A stretch of DNA of 64,000 nt from Dysgonomonas mossii (GCF_004569505.1 NZ_SPPK01000005.1:245321-309320); one strand, 5' to 3'. Positions 18,558-27,705 are shown, counted from the first letter of the stretch. Numbers and translations: made by a program. The notes: generated by a model not told the origin, from the sequence alone.

Positions 18558-19236
18558 AAAATATATATTTCTATATTGCTGTCTTTTGTTGTTGCCTTGT
18601 GTTTTATTTGCTCAGCAGCAAAAGATAGCATCTATTAGTCTCGAAGAATATCTGCAAACGCAGGAGCTGGTAAATGTCAATGCTCTGGATAGCAGTATTC
18701 GTGTAGATTTGAAGTATGCAACAACAGATAACTTTACAAAAACAATTCTTTACAATTCGTTGACAAATATATATCTGCATCCTTTGGCTGCAAAAAAGTT
18801 GCTAGCAGCACAAAAATATTTGAAGACTCTCCATCCTGATTATAGTTTATTGGTTTATGATGCCGTACGTCCTTTAAGTGTGCAGCGTAAGATGTATCGG
18901 GTGGTACAGAATACCAAATATGCGGCTTATGTCGCAAACCCTTCACGTACAGGTCTTCATAATTATGGAATGGCAGTAGATCTTACGATTTGTAACAAAA
19001 AAGGTGTACCTTTGGATATGGGTACTCCCTTCGATTTTTTTGGTGGTGCTGCCGGTATCAATAAGGAGGCTGAATTGGTGCAACGAGGGGTTCTTACAAA
19101 ACAGCAGGTCGCAAATCGTGAATTATTGCGCAAAGTGATGAGGTATGCCGGTTTTTTGACTATACGTGGCGAATGGTGGCACTTCAATGCTCTACATCTT
19201 ACAGAAGCTCGCAAGTTGTATAAGGTTATTGAATAA
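18535..19236 (+). CDS. VanX/DdpX-like D-alanyl-D-alanine dipeptidase (peptidase family M15)
   Basis: 233 residues with the ATG at 18535; ATG 18544 is equally possible. A basic N-terminus and hydrophobic stretch (YIFLYCCLLLLPCVLFA) give a signal peptide. Zinc-site motifs are SRTGLHNYGMAVDL (SxHxxGxAxD) and GEWWHF, which carry the metal ligands and catalytic Glu of M15D dipeptidases; VYDAVRPLSVQ matches the substrate-binding arginine region. It probably cuts D-Ala-D-Ala or related peptides in the periplasm for recycling. No VanS/VanR, VanH or ligase is nearby, so glycopeptide resistance is not implied. Confidence 0.88.
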   Translation: MKRMRKIKKYIFLYCCLLLLPCVLFAQQQKIASISLEEYLQTQELVNVNALDSSIRVDLKYATTDNFTKTILYNSLTNIYLHPLAAKKLLAAQKYLKTLHPDYSLLVYDAVRPLSVQRKMYRVVQNTKYAAYVANPSRTGLHNYGMAVDLTICNKKGVPLDMGTPFDFFGGAAGINKEAELVQRGVLTKQQVANRELLRKVMRYAGFLTIRGEWWHFNALHLTEARKLYKVIE

Positions 19237-19289
19237 CGACTTTTCTTTTTCTTTCGAAGGATATTTTGTAACTCTAAAATAATAAGCAC

Positions 19290-20009
19290 ATGAAAAGGAT
19301 TTACACAGTTTTACTTGTATCATTTGTTTTGAGTATGTGCGCACAGAACGTTAACGCACAATTTGTGGTAGCGCAAGACACCGTTCGCGGACGAATTGAC
19401 TTTTGTCCTCGTCTTGGAGATTTGCATAACGCTGTAGAGATTCCCAACGATTCTGTTTTTTATATGCTGCCTATAGATCAGAGTACGGATCCGTGGCGTC
19501 AGGTCTATCGTTATATGCCTGATAGAAGTGTAAGTGGCGGATATATTCATGGTAGGAAACTGATGCGGGTGGATGATTATGATATAGTAGAAGTAGAGCG
19601 TCTGTCGGCTCATGGTAGCATATCTTTCAAGAATGCAGATGTACGAGTCGTTGTTTCCGTTGCGCCGATTAGTTCCAAAGATACATCAGTGAAAAAAGGT
19701 GCTGACGGTACGTTCATGGTAAACGGTAAAAAGGCTTACGGTGTCTCAAAGTGGTCATCTCCTCAGTTGCATTATAAATCTATTACAGTATCTATAAAAG
19801 GTCGGAATATTCCTGTTTCTCAGAAGATATTCGAGCATTTGCTCGAACCCGATATTGAAGATATGGTTGTGTATTATAATCCTCGCAAACAAATCGTTTA
19901 TATGCAAGTCAACAATGGTGGCACATCGGCTTCTTATACCGCATTACTTACTGTTTCGATTCGGGGAGCTCTAAGTCCGTATATATTTTATCCATCTATG
20001 AATAGGTAA
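19290..20009 (+). CDS. Unknown exported protein
   Basis: 239 residues with a clear signal peptide (MKRIYTVLLVSFVLSMCAQNVNAQ). The mature part is rich in beta-strand-forming residues and ends with a repetitive hydrophobic C-terminus (SYTALLTVSIRGALSPYIFYPSMNR). I do not recognise a family. It follows the VanX-like gene by 53 bases on the same strand and may belong to the same transcription unit. Confidence 0.75.
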   Translation: MKRIYTVLLVSFVLSMCAQNVNAQFVVAQDTVRGRIDFCPRLGDLHNAVEIPNDSVFYMLPIDQSTDPWRQVYRYMPDRSVSGGYIHGRKLMRVDDYDIVEVERLSAHGSISFKNADVRVVVSVAPISSKDTSVKKGADGTFMVNGKKAYGVSKWSSPQLHYKSITVSIKGRNIPVSQKIFEHLLEPDIEDMVVYYNPRKQIVYMQVNNGGTSASYTALLTVSIRGALSPYIFYPSMNR

Positions 20010-20142
20010 GAGCAGATTGATAGTCTTTTTATCCTTCTCTCCAATTTGAAAGATTTGAGTATACAGATAATTTCTTTTTTAAGAATTTATCTTATAACAA
20101 AAAGTTTTTGAAATGATTGTATGTCGATTTTGTAGTGTGCGG

Positions 20143-20196
20143 CAAAAAGTGACACAGCAAAAGAGTCCGAAACCTGTTACTTTTGTTACTTTTTAA
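20143..20196. repeat. Intergenic GTGACA-rich repeat, copy B
   Basis: On the minus strand 20175-20194 reads AAAAAGTAACAAAAGTAACA, 18 of 20 identical to copy A, and is followed by AGGTTTCGG, close to AGGTTTTCA in copy A. AAAAAGTGACAC lies at 20144-20155. The repeat sits between two convergent genes; nothing else is recognised in 20010-20245. Confidence 0.55.
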
Positions 20197-20245
20197 CAAT
20201 TAAACAAAAGGGTAATTGGATTGAGGGTGCTGATTGAGAAGGAAT

Positions 20246-20956
20246 TTACTTCTTTAATATTCCTGTTTGTTGAAAGATAGATAAGGTGATATATAGCAAT
20301 ATTCCTGCTGCTATTCCTAGTACTCCGATTGTTATTGTAGCTACGATAATGAATGCTGCAAGAAAATAACGGTACTCGTTTCCTTTAAACTTGATGTTTT
20401 TTATCTTCAACGAGAACATTGGAATTTCCGATACCATGAGTAATGAGAATACTACAATGGCAACCAGAAAAGTATATATCAATGATGGAGTAATCATCGG
20501 AACTTTGTATGCAAGACCATAACAGAAGCTAACCCAAAACATAGCATTAGCCGGAGTGTTTAACCCGATAAAAGACTCGCTCTGTCTTTCATCTACATTG
20601 AACTTTGCTAAGCGCAAAGCTGAAAAAATAGCGAGTAAGAATGCTATATATGGCAGATATTCTACTATGATCGGATTCTGAGATATGCGTATTGTGTTGT
20701 CTGACAGGAAGCGGAAGGCGGCAATGCTGGGGGCTAATCCAAAACTAACCATGTCGGCCAAAGAGTCGAGCTCTTTACCTATTGGGGAATAGGCCTTCAG
20801 CAAGCGAGCGGCAAACCCATCGGAGAAATCGAACAGGGCTGCGATGATAACCCATACTACTACCCATGTATATTCTCCCTGAAATGCCATAACGGTGGCT
20901 ATCGATCCTGAAAACAGATTGAGAGAAGTGAGTGTGTTTGGGATATGCTTTTTCAT
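20246..20956 (-). CDS. pssA: CDP-diacylglycerol-serine O-phosphatidyltransferase
   Basis: 236 residues, integral membrane, with the CDP-alcohol phosphotransferase motif in DFSDGFAARLLKAYSPIGKE followed by LDSLADM. It joins serine to CDP-diacylglycerol to make phosphatidylserine in the inner membrane. The psd gene lies 4 bases upstream on the same strand, giving a two-gene phosphatidylethanolamine operon. Confidence 0.94.
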   Translation of the reverse strand: MKKHIPNTLTSLNLFSGSIATVMAFQGEYTWVVVWVIIAALFDFSDGFAARLLKAYSPIGKELDSLADMVSFGLAPSIAAFRFLSDNTIRISQNPIIVEYLPYIAFLLAIFSALRLAKFNVDERQSESFIGLNTPANAMFWVSFCYGLAYKVPMITPSLIYTFLVAIVVFSLLMVSEIPMFSLKIKNIKFKGNEYRYFLAAFIIVATITIGVLGIAAGILLYITLSIFQQTGILKK

Positions 20957-20960
20957 CTCT

Positions 20961-21626
20961 TTATGCTCGGAACTTTGCTATTACAGTCTGGTTTCCGGTT
21001 ACCTTTTGATCCATTTCTACAAGTATCTCAGTGCCTAACGGTAGATATACATCAACCCTTGATCCAAGTTTGATGAAGCCGAGGTGTTCGTCTATGCTGC
21101 CTGTTTCTCCAACTTGCGCATAGGTTACAATCCGTCGGGCCATAGCTCCTGCTACCTGACGCAGCAATATTTGGTTTTTACCGTCTTCTGTTTCCATGAC
21201 TACAGTTGATCTCTCGTTCTCTGTGCTCGATTTCGGCAGATACGCCGCCATGAAACGTCCATCATGATGCTTAGACATTAGCACTTTTCCGTTGATAGGA
21301 TACCAGTTTGCATGAACATTGAATGGAGACATGAATATAGATACGATAATGCGTTTATCTTTAAAGTATTCGCCTTCGTACACTTCTTCTATTGCTACTA
21401 TCTTTCCATCGGCAGACGCTACCACAACACCGTTGCTATCGCCTTTGAATTGCCTATAAGGGCTCCGATAAAAGTTGAGCACTATTCCGAAAAAGACAAG
21501 TGATGCTCCACCTGCAAGATAGGATAGAAATGTGTGACGGAAGAAATACCAAAGTACCCCGTTTAATACAAACAGGATTATAAAATATGTTGTTAAAACG
21601 CCTCGTCCTTCGTGATGAACCTTCAT
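20961..21626 (-). CDS. psd: Phosphatidylserine decarboxylase proenzyme
   Basis: 221 residues starting at MKVHHEGRGVL. A farther upstream ATG lies over the promoter, so it was rejected. An N-terminal hydrophobic region anchors the protein. The self-cleavage site is GS in FIKLGSRVDVYLP, where the serine becomes the pyruvoyl group. MSPFNVHANWYPI is also typical of the short bacterial Psd class. It converts phosphatidylserine to phosphatidylethanolamine and is paired with pssA. Confidence 0.94.
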   Translation of the reverse strand: MKVHHEGRGVLTTYFIILFVLNGVLWYFFRHTFLSYLAGGASLVFFGIVLNFYRSPYRQFKGDSNGVVVASADGKIVAIEEVYEGEYFKDKRIIVSIFMSPFNVHANWYPINGKVLMSKHHDGRFMAAYLPKSSTENERSTVVMETEDGKNQILLRQVAGAMARRIVTYAQVGETGSIDEHLGFIKLGSRVDVYLPLGTEILVEMDQKVTGNQTVIAKFRA

Positions 21627-21658
21627 TATTTTGTGATGAACATATTTAATGTAAGGTG

Positions 21659-21690
21659 CAAAAGTATCTTTATTTGGCGATATATACAAA
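21659..21690 (-). promoter_or_regulatory. Promoter of psd-pssA
   Basis: The minus strand has TTTG (21687-21690), a 20-base spacer and TACTTTTG (21659-21666). This is one of the best promoter matches in the window and helps fix the psd start at 21626. Confidence 0.75.
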
Positions 21691-21714
21691 TTTGGAATCT
21701 GAATTTTAGTACAA

Positions 21715-21745
21715 AAGAAAAGAGAGATGAACGAATCACCTCTCT
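21715..21745 (-). terminator. Rho-independent terminator of prs
   Basis: On the minus strand AGAGAGGTGA pairs with TCATCTCTCT (one G-T wobble; 21721-21730 with 21736-21745), followed by TTTTCTTTT. It lies 29 bases beyond the prs stop. Confidence 0.8.
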
Positions 21746-21774
21746 GATGTATGTATTTTATATCTGTTTTATAT

Positions 21775-22713
21775 TTACAGGATATACAGTGAACTGATAG
21801 ATTCGTTGCTTAATACCCTGCGGATAGCATTTGCAAACACATCAGCCACAGATAAGATAACTACCTTTTCGCACTTCTTAGAATAAGGGATGCTGTCTGT
21901 AAATACCATTTCGGTAAGTCCCGATTGGGTTACTCTTTCCGATGCAGGGTCAGACATCACCGCATGACTTGCTATAGCTCTCACCGATCTGGCTCCGCTG
22001 GCTTTCATTATGTCGGCAGCTTTTGTTATTGTACCTGCTGTATCTACAATATCATCTACCAGCAGCACGTCCATTCCTGTAACGTCCCCAATGATTTGCA
22101 TTTCGGATATTTCGTTTGCTTTCTTGCGAAGTTTATAGCATATAACCATTGGCAAACCAAAGTATTTGGCGTACGAGCTTGCACGTTTTGTACCACCCAC
22201 ATCCGGTGTTGCTATTACTAGATTATCGGTATCTAATGTCTTAATATAGTCTACAAATATGGCAGACGCATATAAGTGGTCTACCGGAACATTGAAGAAT
22301 CCTTGTATCTGGTCGGCATGCAAGTCCATAGTTATTAGTCGGTTGATGCCTGCTGCACTAAGCATGTCCGCAATAAGTTTAGCACCGATAGAAACACGAG
22401 GCTTATCTTTGCGGTCTTGGCGAGCCCAACCGAAGTATGGTATTACAGCTATTATAGATGAGGCAGACGCTCTTTTTGCAGCATCGATCATCAATAGAAG
22501 TTCCATAAGATTATCTGAAGAAGGGAATGTGGACTGTATTAAAAAAACCTGACACCCCCTGATTGACTCTTCGTATGAAACAGAGAATTCTCCATCAGCG
22601 AAGCGTTCAATTTTCATTTTACCCAAAGGGCATCCAAGGCTAGTACATATTTTTTCAGCTAAGTAACGAGAATTAGTTCCCGAGAAAATTTTGAAAGGTA
22701 GATTATTGTCCAT
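21775..22713 (-). CDS. prs: Ribose-phosphate pyrophosphokinase
   Basis: 312 residues, the usual length. ATP-binding and active-site motifs are visible: IPYFGWARQDRK, TMDLHADQIQGFF (metal/ATP site) and the PRPP loop DVLLVDDIVDTAGTI. It makes PRPP from ribose 5-phosphate and ATP for nucleotide, His and Trp synthesis. It is cytoplasmic and appears to be transcribed alone. Confidence 0.97.
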   Translation of the reverse strand: MDNNLPFKIFSGTNSRYLAEKICTSLGCPLGKMKIERFADGEFSVSYEESIRGCQVFLIQSTFPSSDNLMELLLMIDAAKRASASSIIAVIPYFGWARQDRKDKPRVSIGAKLIADMLSAAGINRLITMDLHADQIQGFFNVPVDHLYASAIFVDYIKTLDTDNLVIATPDVGGTKRASSYAKYFGLPMVICYKLRKKANEISEMQIIGDVTGMDVLLVDDIVDTAGTITKAADIMKASGARSVRAIASHAVMSDPASERVTQSGLTEMVFTDSIPYSKKCEKVVILSVADVFANAIRRVLSNESISSLYIL

Positions 22714-22794
22714 CTCTTCTTTAATTTTTTAATCTTTATGGAAAGTTTTTTAATAGATTTATATGAGACTGTAAAATTAGGAAAAACAACACAA

Positions 22795-24486
22795 TTAGCT
22801 CATAGAAAATTTAATTATTTTCCCAGAATATTCTTCTATGTTTAAAAACAGGTTCCGATCCCATTGTGGGCTTAATGTGAAATTCTTTTTAGAAAGCAGT
22901 TCTTTCGCCTTTTTTATTTCGTGCGGTTTTATTTCCATGTATTCGAAAGCATGAAAAGGGATGTGAACAGAAATATCTACAGGTTTTGAATCAAAATTAG
23001 TAACTACAACCAAGAACTCATCTTTGCCAGACCTCAAAAAAGCGTATTGCTTTGTAGAATCGAAGGCCATGTTGCTATAATTAGCATACATCAGATCAAA
23101 GAACTTACCTGTTCTGATTGACTCTTCTTCTTTTGCTATTTTTAGAAGCTGGATATAAAACTTCCGAAGTTTGATCTGTTCCTCATTTAGTCCGCTTTCT
23201 GTGAATGTTCCTTTATTCCTCCAGCTTCTTATAGAGTCGACCGACCAATAATCAAAGATGGTTGTACGTCCATCTAGTCCGCTAAAACCTTCTTTATCCA
23301 TTCCGCGTTCACCCAGTTCTTGTCCGAAGTAAATCATTACAGGATTGGTATTCATTGTTGCGGCTACAATCATTCCCGGAATAGCTTTGAATGGATTGCC
23401 TGCAAAGAAATCAGATGCTATACGCTGTTCGTCATGGTTTTCTAGAAAGTTTAGCATTTTGGTTTGTAGTCCGTCAATGCTTTGCCAAGAAAAGGTAATG
23501 TCCGACGAAGGTTGTTGGTGATTGATTACATTGCGTAGTGTGTCATACAGTCCAACTTTGTCGTACAGATAATCAAACAGTCCCCAATCTACATATTTGT
23601 GATACAAGTCGGGGTTATATACCTCTGCAATGAAGATGAGTATTTTGTTTTTTGCTTTTATCCTTGGTATTATCCAGTTCCAAAATTCAACAGGAACCAT
23701 TTCTGCCATATCACATCTAAATCCGTCTACTCCTTTGGCAGCCCAAAAAAGAAGGATATCTTTCATCTTGAGCCATGTGTCTGGTGTTGGGATAAAGCAG
23801 CTTGTTCTGTTATTGGTATAGTCTATTCCATAATTAAGCTTAACCGTTTCGTACCAATCTGTTACCGATGGCTTATTACTGAAGCAATCGTTGCCGGTTG
23901 CTTTGGCCGGATATTCTATATATGCATTTTCTCCTTGTTGAGTAGGAAATTGCAGTTCTAGTTTCTGATTGGGTATATAATAGAAATTGTTATCCGGGTC
24001 GAACGCTACATCTTTATTATCATCTGCTCCCAAGTCTTTTATTTTCTTCGGTTTTGCATCAGAGTGATATTGTCGTGCAACATGATTGGGTACAAAATCA
24101 ATAATTACTTTCATCCCATTTTTGTGCGTACGTTCTATCAGGTCTTCAAATTCCTGCATTCTATTGTCTACATCTTCAGCCAGATCGGGAGAAACGTCAT
24201 AATAATCGCGGATGGCATAAGGCGAGCCTGCTTTTCCTTTTATTACATCGGGGTGATCTTTGGCTATTCCATTTGCTGTGTAGTCGGTCGTAGAGGCATG
24301 CTCAAGTATTCCGGTATACCAAATATGGGTAAATCCCATTTTTTTTATTTCTTTCAGCGCCTTATTGTCGAAGGCTGAGAACTTGCCTACTCCATTTTCC
24401 TCTATGGTCCCGCTTTCCTTATTCGTGCTGTTGTCGTTGCCGAATAATCGGGGAAGTACTTGGTATATAAAAATCTTTTCTGCCAT
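22795..24486 (-). CDS. GH13 alpha-amylase family enzyme, cytoplasmic
   Basis: 563 residues starting at MAEKIFIYQVLPRLFG; an upstream in-frame ATG overlaps the patatin gene. No signal peptide. GH13 signatures: VIIDFVPNHVAR (region I), DGFRCDMAEMVP (nucleophile Asp), FIAEVY (acid/base Glu) and FLENHDEQR (transition-state Asp). A C-terminal beta-domain follows. It probably acts on glycogen or maltodextrin inside the cell. It begins 14 bases after the patatin gene ends, suggesting cotranscription. Confidence 0.9.
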   Translation of the reverse strand: MAEKIFIYQVLPRLFGNDNSTNKESGTIEENGVGKFSAFDNKALKEIKKMGFTHIWYTGILEHASTTDYTANGIAKDHPDVIKGKAGSPYAIRDYYDVSPDLAEDVDNRMQEFEDLIERTHKNGMKVIIDFVPNHVARQYHSDAKPKKIKDLGADDNKDVAFDPDNNFYYIPNQKLELQFPTQQGENAYIEYPAKATGNDCFSNKPSVTDWYETVKLNYGIDYTNNRTSCFIPTPDTWLKMKDILLFWAAKGVDGFRCDMAEMVPVEFWNWIIPRIKAKNKILIFIAEVYNPDLYHKYVDWGLFDYLYDKVGLYDTLRNVINHQQPSSDITFSWQSIDGLQTKMLNFLENHDEQRIASDFFAGNPFKAIPGMIVAATMNTNPVMIYFGQELGERGMDKEGFSGLDGRTTIFDYWSVDSIRSWRNKGTFTESGLNEEQIKLRKFYIQLLKIAKEEESIRTGKFFDLMYANYSNMAFDSTKQYAFLRSGKDEFLVVVTNFDSKPVDISVHIPFHAFEYMEIKPHEIKKAKELLSKKNFTLSPQWDRNLFLNIEEYSGKIIKFSMS

Positions 24487-24500
24487 AGCTGCTAATTTTA

Positions 24501-25325
24501 TTATTGTGCATGTGTTATGCATGTAAGGTTGATATGTGGAAAATCTTTTGTTAAGGCTTCTTTTTTATCTTCAAAAAAATTTGTCGTTAGGTTATATCCT
24601 GCCCGATATATTTCTTCTACATGTTCCAAATCAAACATTGAATACTGAGACAAAGATGTCGACTCTATCAGGTAGTCGCATAAGTTTCGGTCTAATAAAG
24701 TGTTGGAGCCGGACATGTAGTGGAAAGACCTTTCTGCTATATATTTAATGGAGCTCCTGAATTCTGCTTTTATAATCGGGCTAACATTGACTCCTATAAT
24801 TTTAACGCAATCTTTGCGTATCGTAGAAACAGGGAAGTTCTTAAATAAACCTCCGTCAACATAATAATGTTGGTTGATTTCCACAGGGCGGAAAATGATA
24901 GGTACCGAACATGATGCTATAACGGCCGGTATTAAAGCTCCTGTAGAAAAGACCTTTGTTTCGCCATATTCTATATCAGTAGCGACAGTCCGCAGGGGTA
25001 TTTTCAAATCCTCAAAGGTTTTAGCTCGGAGGTGCTTTTTTAGAAATGAACGAAACCCATCGCTTTTGAAAAAGCCTCCATGTGGTATCGTAAATTCAGC
25101 AAACTCTCTGAATACCTTCTTTTTGAAGAATGATAGTATTTCCTCAGGGGTATACCCATCCGCATATAATACTCCGGCAAAAGCTCCTGCGCTGGTTCCG
25201 GATATAATTTGAGGATAAAGACCAATTTCATTTAGTGCTTGCAATACGCCTAAATGAGCAAAACCTTTGGCACCACCTCCGCTAAGGGAGAGACCTAGTT
25301 GATAAATGTTTTTTTCCGGACTCAT
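24501..25325 (-). CDS. Patatin-like phospholipase (RssA/YchK-type)
   Basis: 274 residues from MSPEKNIYQLGLSLSGGG. The catalytic set is present: oxyanion loop SGGGAKGFAHLG, nucleophile GTSAGA and DGG in YYVDGGLFKNFPV. It is a short soluble serine acyl hydrolase without a signal peptide; the lipid substrate is unknown. It precedes the amylase gene on the same strand. Confidence 0.9.
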   Translation of the reverse strand: MSPEKNIYQLGLSLSGGGAKGFAHLGVLQALNEIGLYPQIISGTSAGAFAGVLYADGYTPEEILSFFKKKVFREFAEFTIPHGGFFKSDGFRSFLKKHLRAKTFEDLKIPLRTVATDIEYGETKVFSTGALIPAVIASCSVPIIFRPVEINQHYYVDGGLFKNFPVSTIRKDCVKIIGVNVSPIIKAEFRSSIKYIAERSFHYMSGSNTLLDRNLCDYLIESTSLSQYSMFDLEHVEEIYRAGYNLTTNFFEDKKEALTKDFPHINLTCITHAQ

Positions 25326-25417
25326 GCGTTTTGTATCAATATACAAATTTAAGGATATTCTTCTTATTTGCTAATTTGTAGGTATAATAATAGTTACGAC
25401 GGTGTATGTGAATAATA

Positions 25418-25460
25418 AAAAAAAGAGCTGTTTTTAATTATTAAAAACAGCTCTTTTTTT
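25418..25460 (-). terminator. Long bidirectional terminator after rng
   Basis: A near-perfect inverted repeat AAAAAGAGCTGTTTTTAA / TTAAAAACAGCTCTTTTT encloses a 2-3 base loop and has A/T runs on both sides. It lies just past the rng stop codon on the minus strand. Confidence 0.85.
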
Positions 25461-25476
25461 ATATTTTGAGTAATTA

Positions 25477-27051
25477 TTACTTTACTTCAAAATCTTGTTT
25501 CATATCAATTTCTTCTCCATTTTCATCCATAAAATGATATTCCAGGAATGCCAGATTCTGGTTTGGGATTATCTTCACTCCCATGCCATAACGCCATTTC
25601 CATTGCCACTTTAATGAAGGAAAACCTTTATTGATAAATGCTGCTACATACGGATGTATATAGAGTTTGAAATTCTTTACTTTTAGATCTTTTACCAGAT
25701 AGCTTATTTTCATGCGCAGGGTATCTGTAAACAGTATGGATGGTCTTATTTCTCCTTTTCCAAAACATGTAGGACATGCTTCGGTGGTTGATATCTCCAT
25801 CTCTGGACGTACACGCTGACGTGTGATCTGCATTAGCCCGAATTTGCTCAGTGGGAGTATATTATGCTTTGCTCGATCATTCGCCATCAGCTCCTGCATT
25901 TTGGCCATTAGTTGTGCTTTGTGCTCACCTTCCGTCATATCTATGAAGTCGATTACGATGATTCCCCCCATGTCTCGTAATCTCAATTGACGTGCTATTT
26001 CTTCTGCTGCTGCGGAATTCACTTCCCATGCATTATTCTCTTGTCCTGCTTCAGGATTCTTCGACCTGTTGCCGCTATTCACATCTACAACGTGAAGGGC
26101 TTCGGTATGTTCCAAGATGAGGTATGCGCCATTACGGAATGTAACTGTTTTTCCAAACAAGGCTTTTACTTGTTTCGTTACATTGAAATTATCAAAGATA
26201 GGTAACCCGCCATCATAACTTTTTACAATGTTTTTTTTGTCGGGTGCTATAAATGATATATAGTCCTTAATCTGGTTGCAGGTATCTAAATCATTGACAT
26301 GGATTTCCTGAAAGGTAGGATTGAAGATGTCTCTCAGTAAGGCCACAATACGGCCTGTTTCTTCAAAAACGAGGGTTGGAAGTTTATTTTTCTGAATCTT
26401 AGGAAGATTGTCCTCCCAACGTTTTACCAATGTTTTCAGTTCTGTATCCAGATCGGCTACCTTTTTTCCTTCAGCTACGGTTCTTACTATTACTCCGAAG
26501 TTTTTTGGTTTTATGCTTTGTATAAGTTGTCTTAGACGAGCACGCTCCTCTTTCGATTTAATTTTTTGAGAGACAGATACTTTGTCGTTGAATGGAATGA
26601 CAACTAAAAAACGGCCGGCCAGTGAAAGCTCGGCTGTGAGGCGGGGGCCTTTTGTTGATATAGGTTCTTTGGCTATTTGTACCAGTATTTCTTGTCCTGG
26701 TTTTAGAACGTCACTGATAGACCCATTTTTGTCTATGTCTGCTTCCATTTTCATCTTCGAGATGTTAGGAAACTTTTTCTTATCAGCTAAAGCCTGTTTG
26801 TAAAACTTATCAACGGATTTGAATTGAGCACCTAGATCTAAATAGTGAAGAAAAGCGTCCTTTTTGTATCCTATGTCTACAAAAGCAGCATTTAATCCGG
26901 GCATCAGTTTTTTAACTTTGCCGGCATAGATGTTTCCTACCGCGTATGAAGCGTCTCTTCCTTCTTTTTGCAGTTCGACAAGTTTCTTGTCTTCCAAGAC
27001 TGCTATTGAGACTTCATTGGGCTGAACATCGACTATTAGTTCGCTATTCAT
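25477..27051 (-). CDS. rng: Ribonuclease G/E family endoribonuclease
   Basis: 524 residues. An N-terminal S1 RNA-binding domain (about 35-130; GNIYAGKVKKLMPGLNAAFVDIG) is followed by the catalytic core with the magnesium-binding aspartates in HVVDVNSG and IVIDFIDM, and a zinc-link CPTCFGKG. Length fits RNase G rather than long RNase E, as is usual in Bacteroidota. It processes rRNA and mRNA in the cytoplasm. The HU and AURKAIP1-like genes lie upstream on the same strand. Confidence 0.93.
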   Translation of the reverse strand: MNSELIVDVQPNEVSIAVLEDKKLVELQKEGRDASYAVGNIYAGKVKKLMPGLNAAFVDIGYKKDAFLHYLDLGAQFKSVDKFYKQALADKKKFPNISKMKMEADIDKNGSISDVLKPGQEILVQIAKEPISTKGPRLTAELSLAGRFLVVIPFNDKVSVSQKIKSKEERARLRQLIQSIKPKNFGVIVRTVAEGKKVADLDTELKTLVKRWEDNLPKIQKNKLPTLVFEETGRIVALLRDIFNPTFQEIHVNDLDTCNQIKDYISFIAPDKKNIVKSYDGGLPIFDNFNVTKQVKALFGKTVTFRNGAYLILEHTEALHVVDVNSGNRSKNPEAGQENNAWEVNSAAAEEIARQLRLRDMGGIIVIDFIDMTEGEHKAQLMAKMQELMANDRAKHNILPLSKFGLMQITRQRVRPEMEISTTEACPTCFGKGEIRPSILFTDTLRMKISYLVKDLKVKNFKLYIHPYVAAFINKGFPSLKWQWKWRYGMGVKIIPNQNLAFLEYHFMDENGEEIDMKQDFEVK

Positions 27052-27154
27052 AACTATGTTTTAGAATTAAAAATAAGATTTAAATTCCCTATTTAAATCT
27101 GATAGTAGAGTTTACTTCTTTATGTGTCAAGAAGCTTTTTCATTAAATACACAA

Positions 27155-27194
27155 AGAACAAACTTAGAAATTCAACAATTTGTAAGTTTGTTCT
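27155..27194 (-). terminator. Long hairpin after the AURKAIP1/COX24-like gene
   Basis: AGAACAAACTTA..AAATT pairs with AATTT..TAAGTTTGTTCT over 18 bp with one mismatch and a 4-base loop. On the minus strand the 3' side runs into TTCTTTGTG, a weak T-run. It is flanked by two copies of TCATTAAATA (27140-27149 and 27203-27212). Confidence 0.6.
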
Positions 27195-27225
27195 CGTATA
27201 TTTCATTAAATAAAAGAATTACAGA

Positions 27226-27318
27226 TTATTTTTTCTTTTTGTGTCTGTTCTTTCTTAATCTTTTTTTGCGCTTGTGCGTAGACATTTTATGTCTTTTTCT
27301 TTTTTTTCCGCTTGGCAT
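27226..27318 (-). CDS. AURKAIP1/COX24-domain small basic protein
   Basis: A 30-residue reading frame beginning MPSGKKRKRHKMSTHKRKKR and ending in KKKK. About two thirds of residues are Lys, Arg or His. It matches the tiny AURKAIP1/COX24 (DUF1713) proteins found in Bacteroidota, related to mitochondrial ribosome protein mS38, and is likely ribosome-associated. It sits between HU and rng, same strand, and is easily missed because of its size. Confidence 0.85.
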   Translation of the reverse strand: MPSGKKRKRHKMSTHKRKKRLRKNRHKKKK

Positions 27319-27358
27319 GTTATTTATATTTAGAAATTAATTTAATAAAAAGGCGAAA

Positions 27359-27634
27359 TTACTTTCTCACTTGAGTTATGAATGTCTTGGCAGGTTTGAA
27401 TGCCGGAATTGAGTGAGCAGGTATGATGATAGTCGTGTTTTTAGAGATGTTACGAGCTGTTTTTTGTGCTCTTGTCTTCACTATGAAACTACCGAAACCT
27501 CTTAAATAAACGTTTTCATTCTTGCTTAATGAGTCTTTTACAACATCCATGAATGATTCAACTGTTTTTAATACAGTGGCTTTGTCTATTCCTGTATTTT
27601 TCGCAATTTCGTTAACGATGTCAGCTTTTGTCAT
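27359..27634 (-). CDS. HU/IHF family DNA-binding protein
   Basis: 91 residues, the full HU length. MTKADIVNEIAKNTGIDKATVLKTV and VYLRGFGSFIVKTRAQKTARN with the PAFKPAKTF tail are classic HU features; the arm around 55-75 contacts the DNA minor groove. It is a nucleoid protein that bends DNA. It diverges from mutY, an arrangement common in Bacteroidota. Confidence 0.95.
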   Translation of the reverse strand: MTKADIVNEIAKNTGIDKATVLKTVESFMDVVKDSLSKNENVYLRGFGSFIVKTRAQKTARNISKNTTIIIPAHSIPAFKPAKTFITQVRK

Positions 27635-27677
27635 TTTCTTATCTTTTTAAATTCGAAACAATTAATTTTTTGGACTG

Positions 27678-27705
27678 CAAATATATAGCTTTTTATTTAC
27701 CTTTG
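27678..27705. promoter_or_regulatory. Overlapping divergent promoter region of HU and mutY
   Basis: On the minus strand TATATTTG (27678-27685) is a -7 box for HU, with TTTG 23 bases upstream. On the plus strand TACCTTTG (27698-27705) is a possible -7 box for mutY with a more distant TTG. Spacers are outside the ideal, so both are moderate calls. Confidence 0.4.

Noticed and set aside
18535..19236. Glycopeptide (vancomycin) resistance from the VanX-like gene
   Set aside because: No VanH, ligase or VanRS genes are nearby; DdpX-type recycling enzymes share these motifs.
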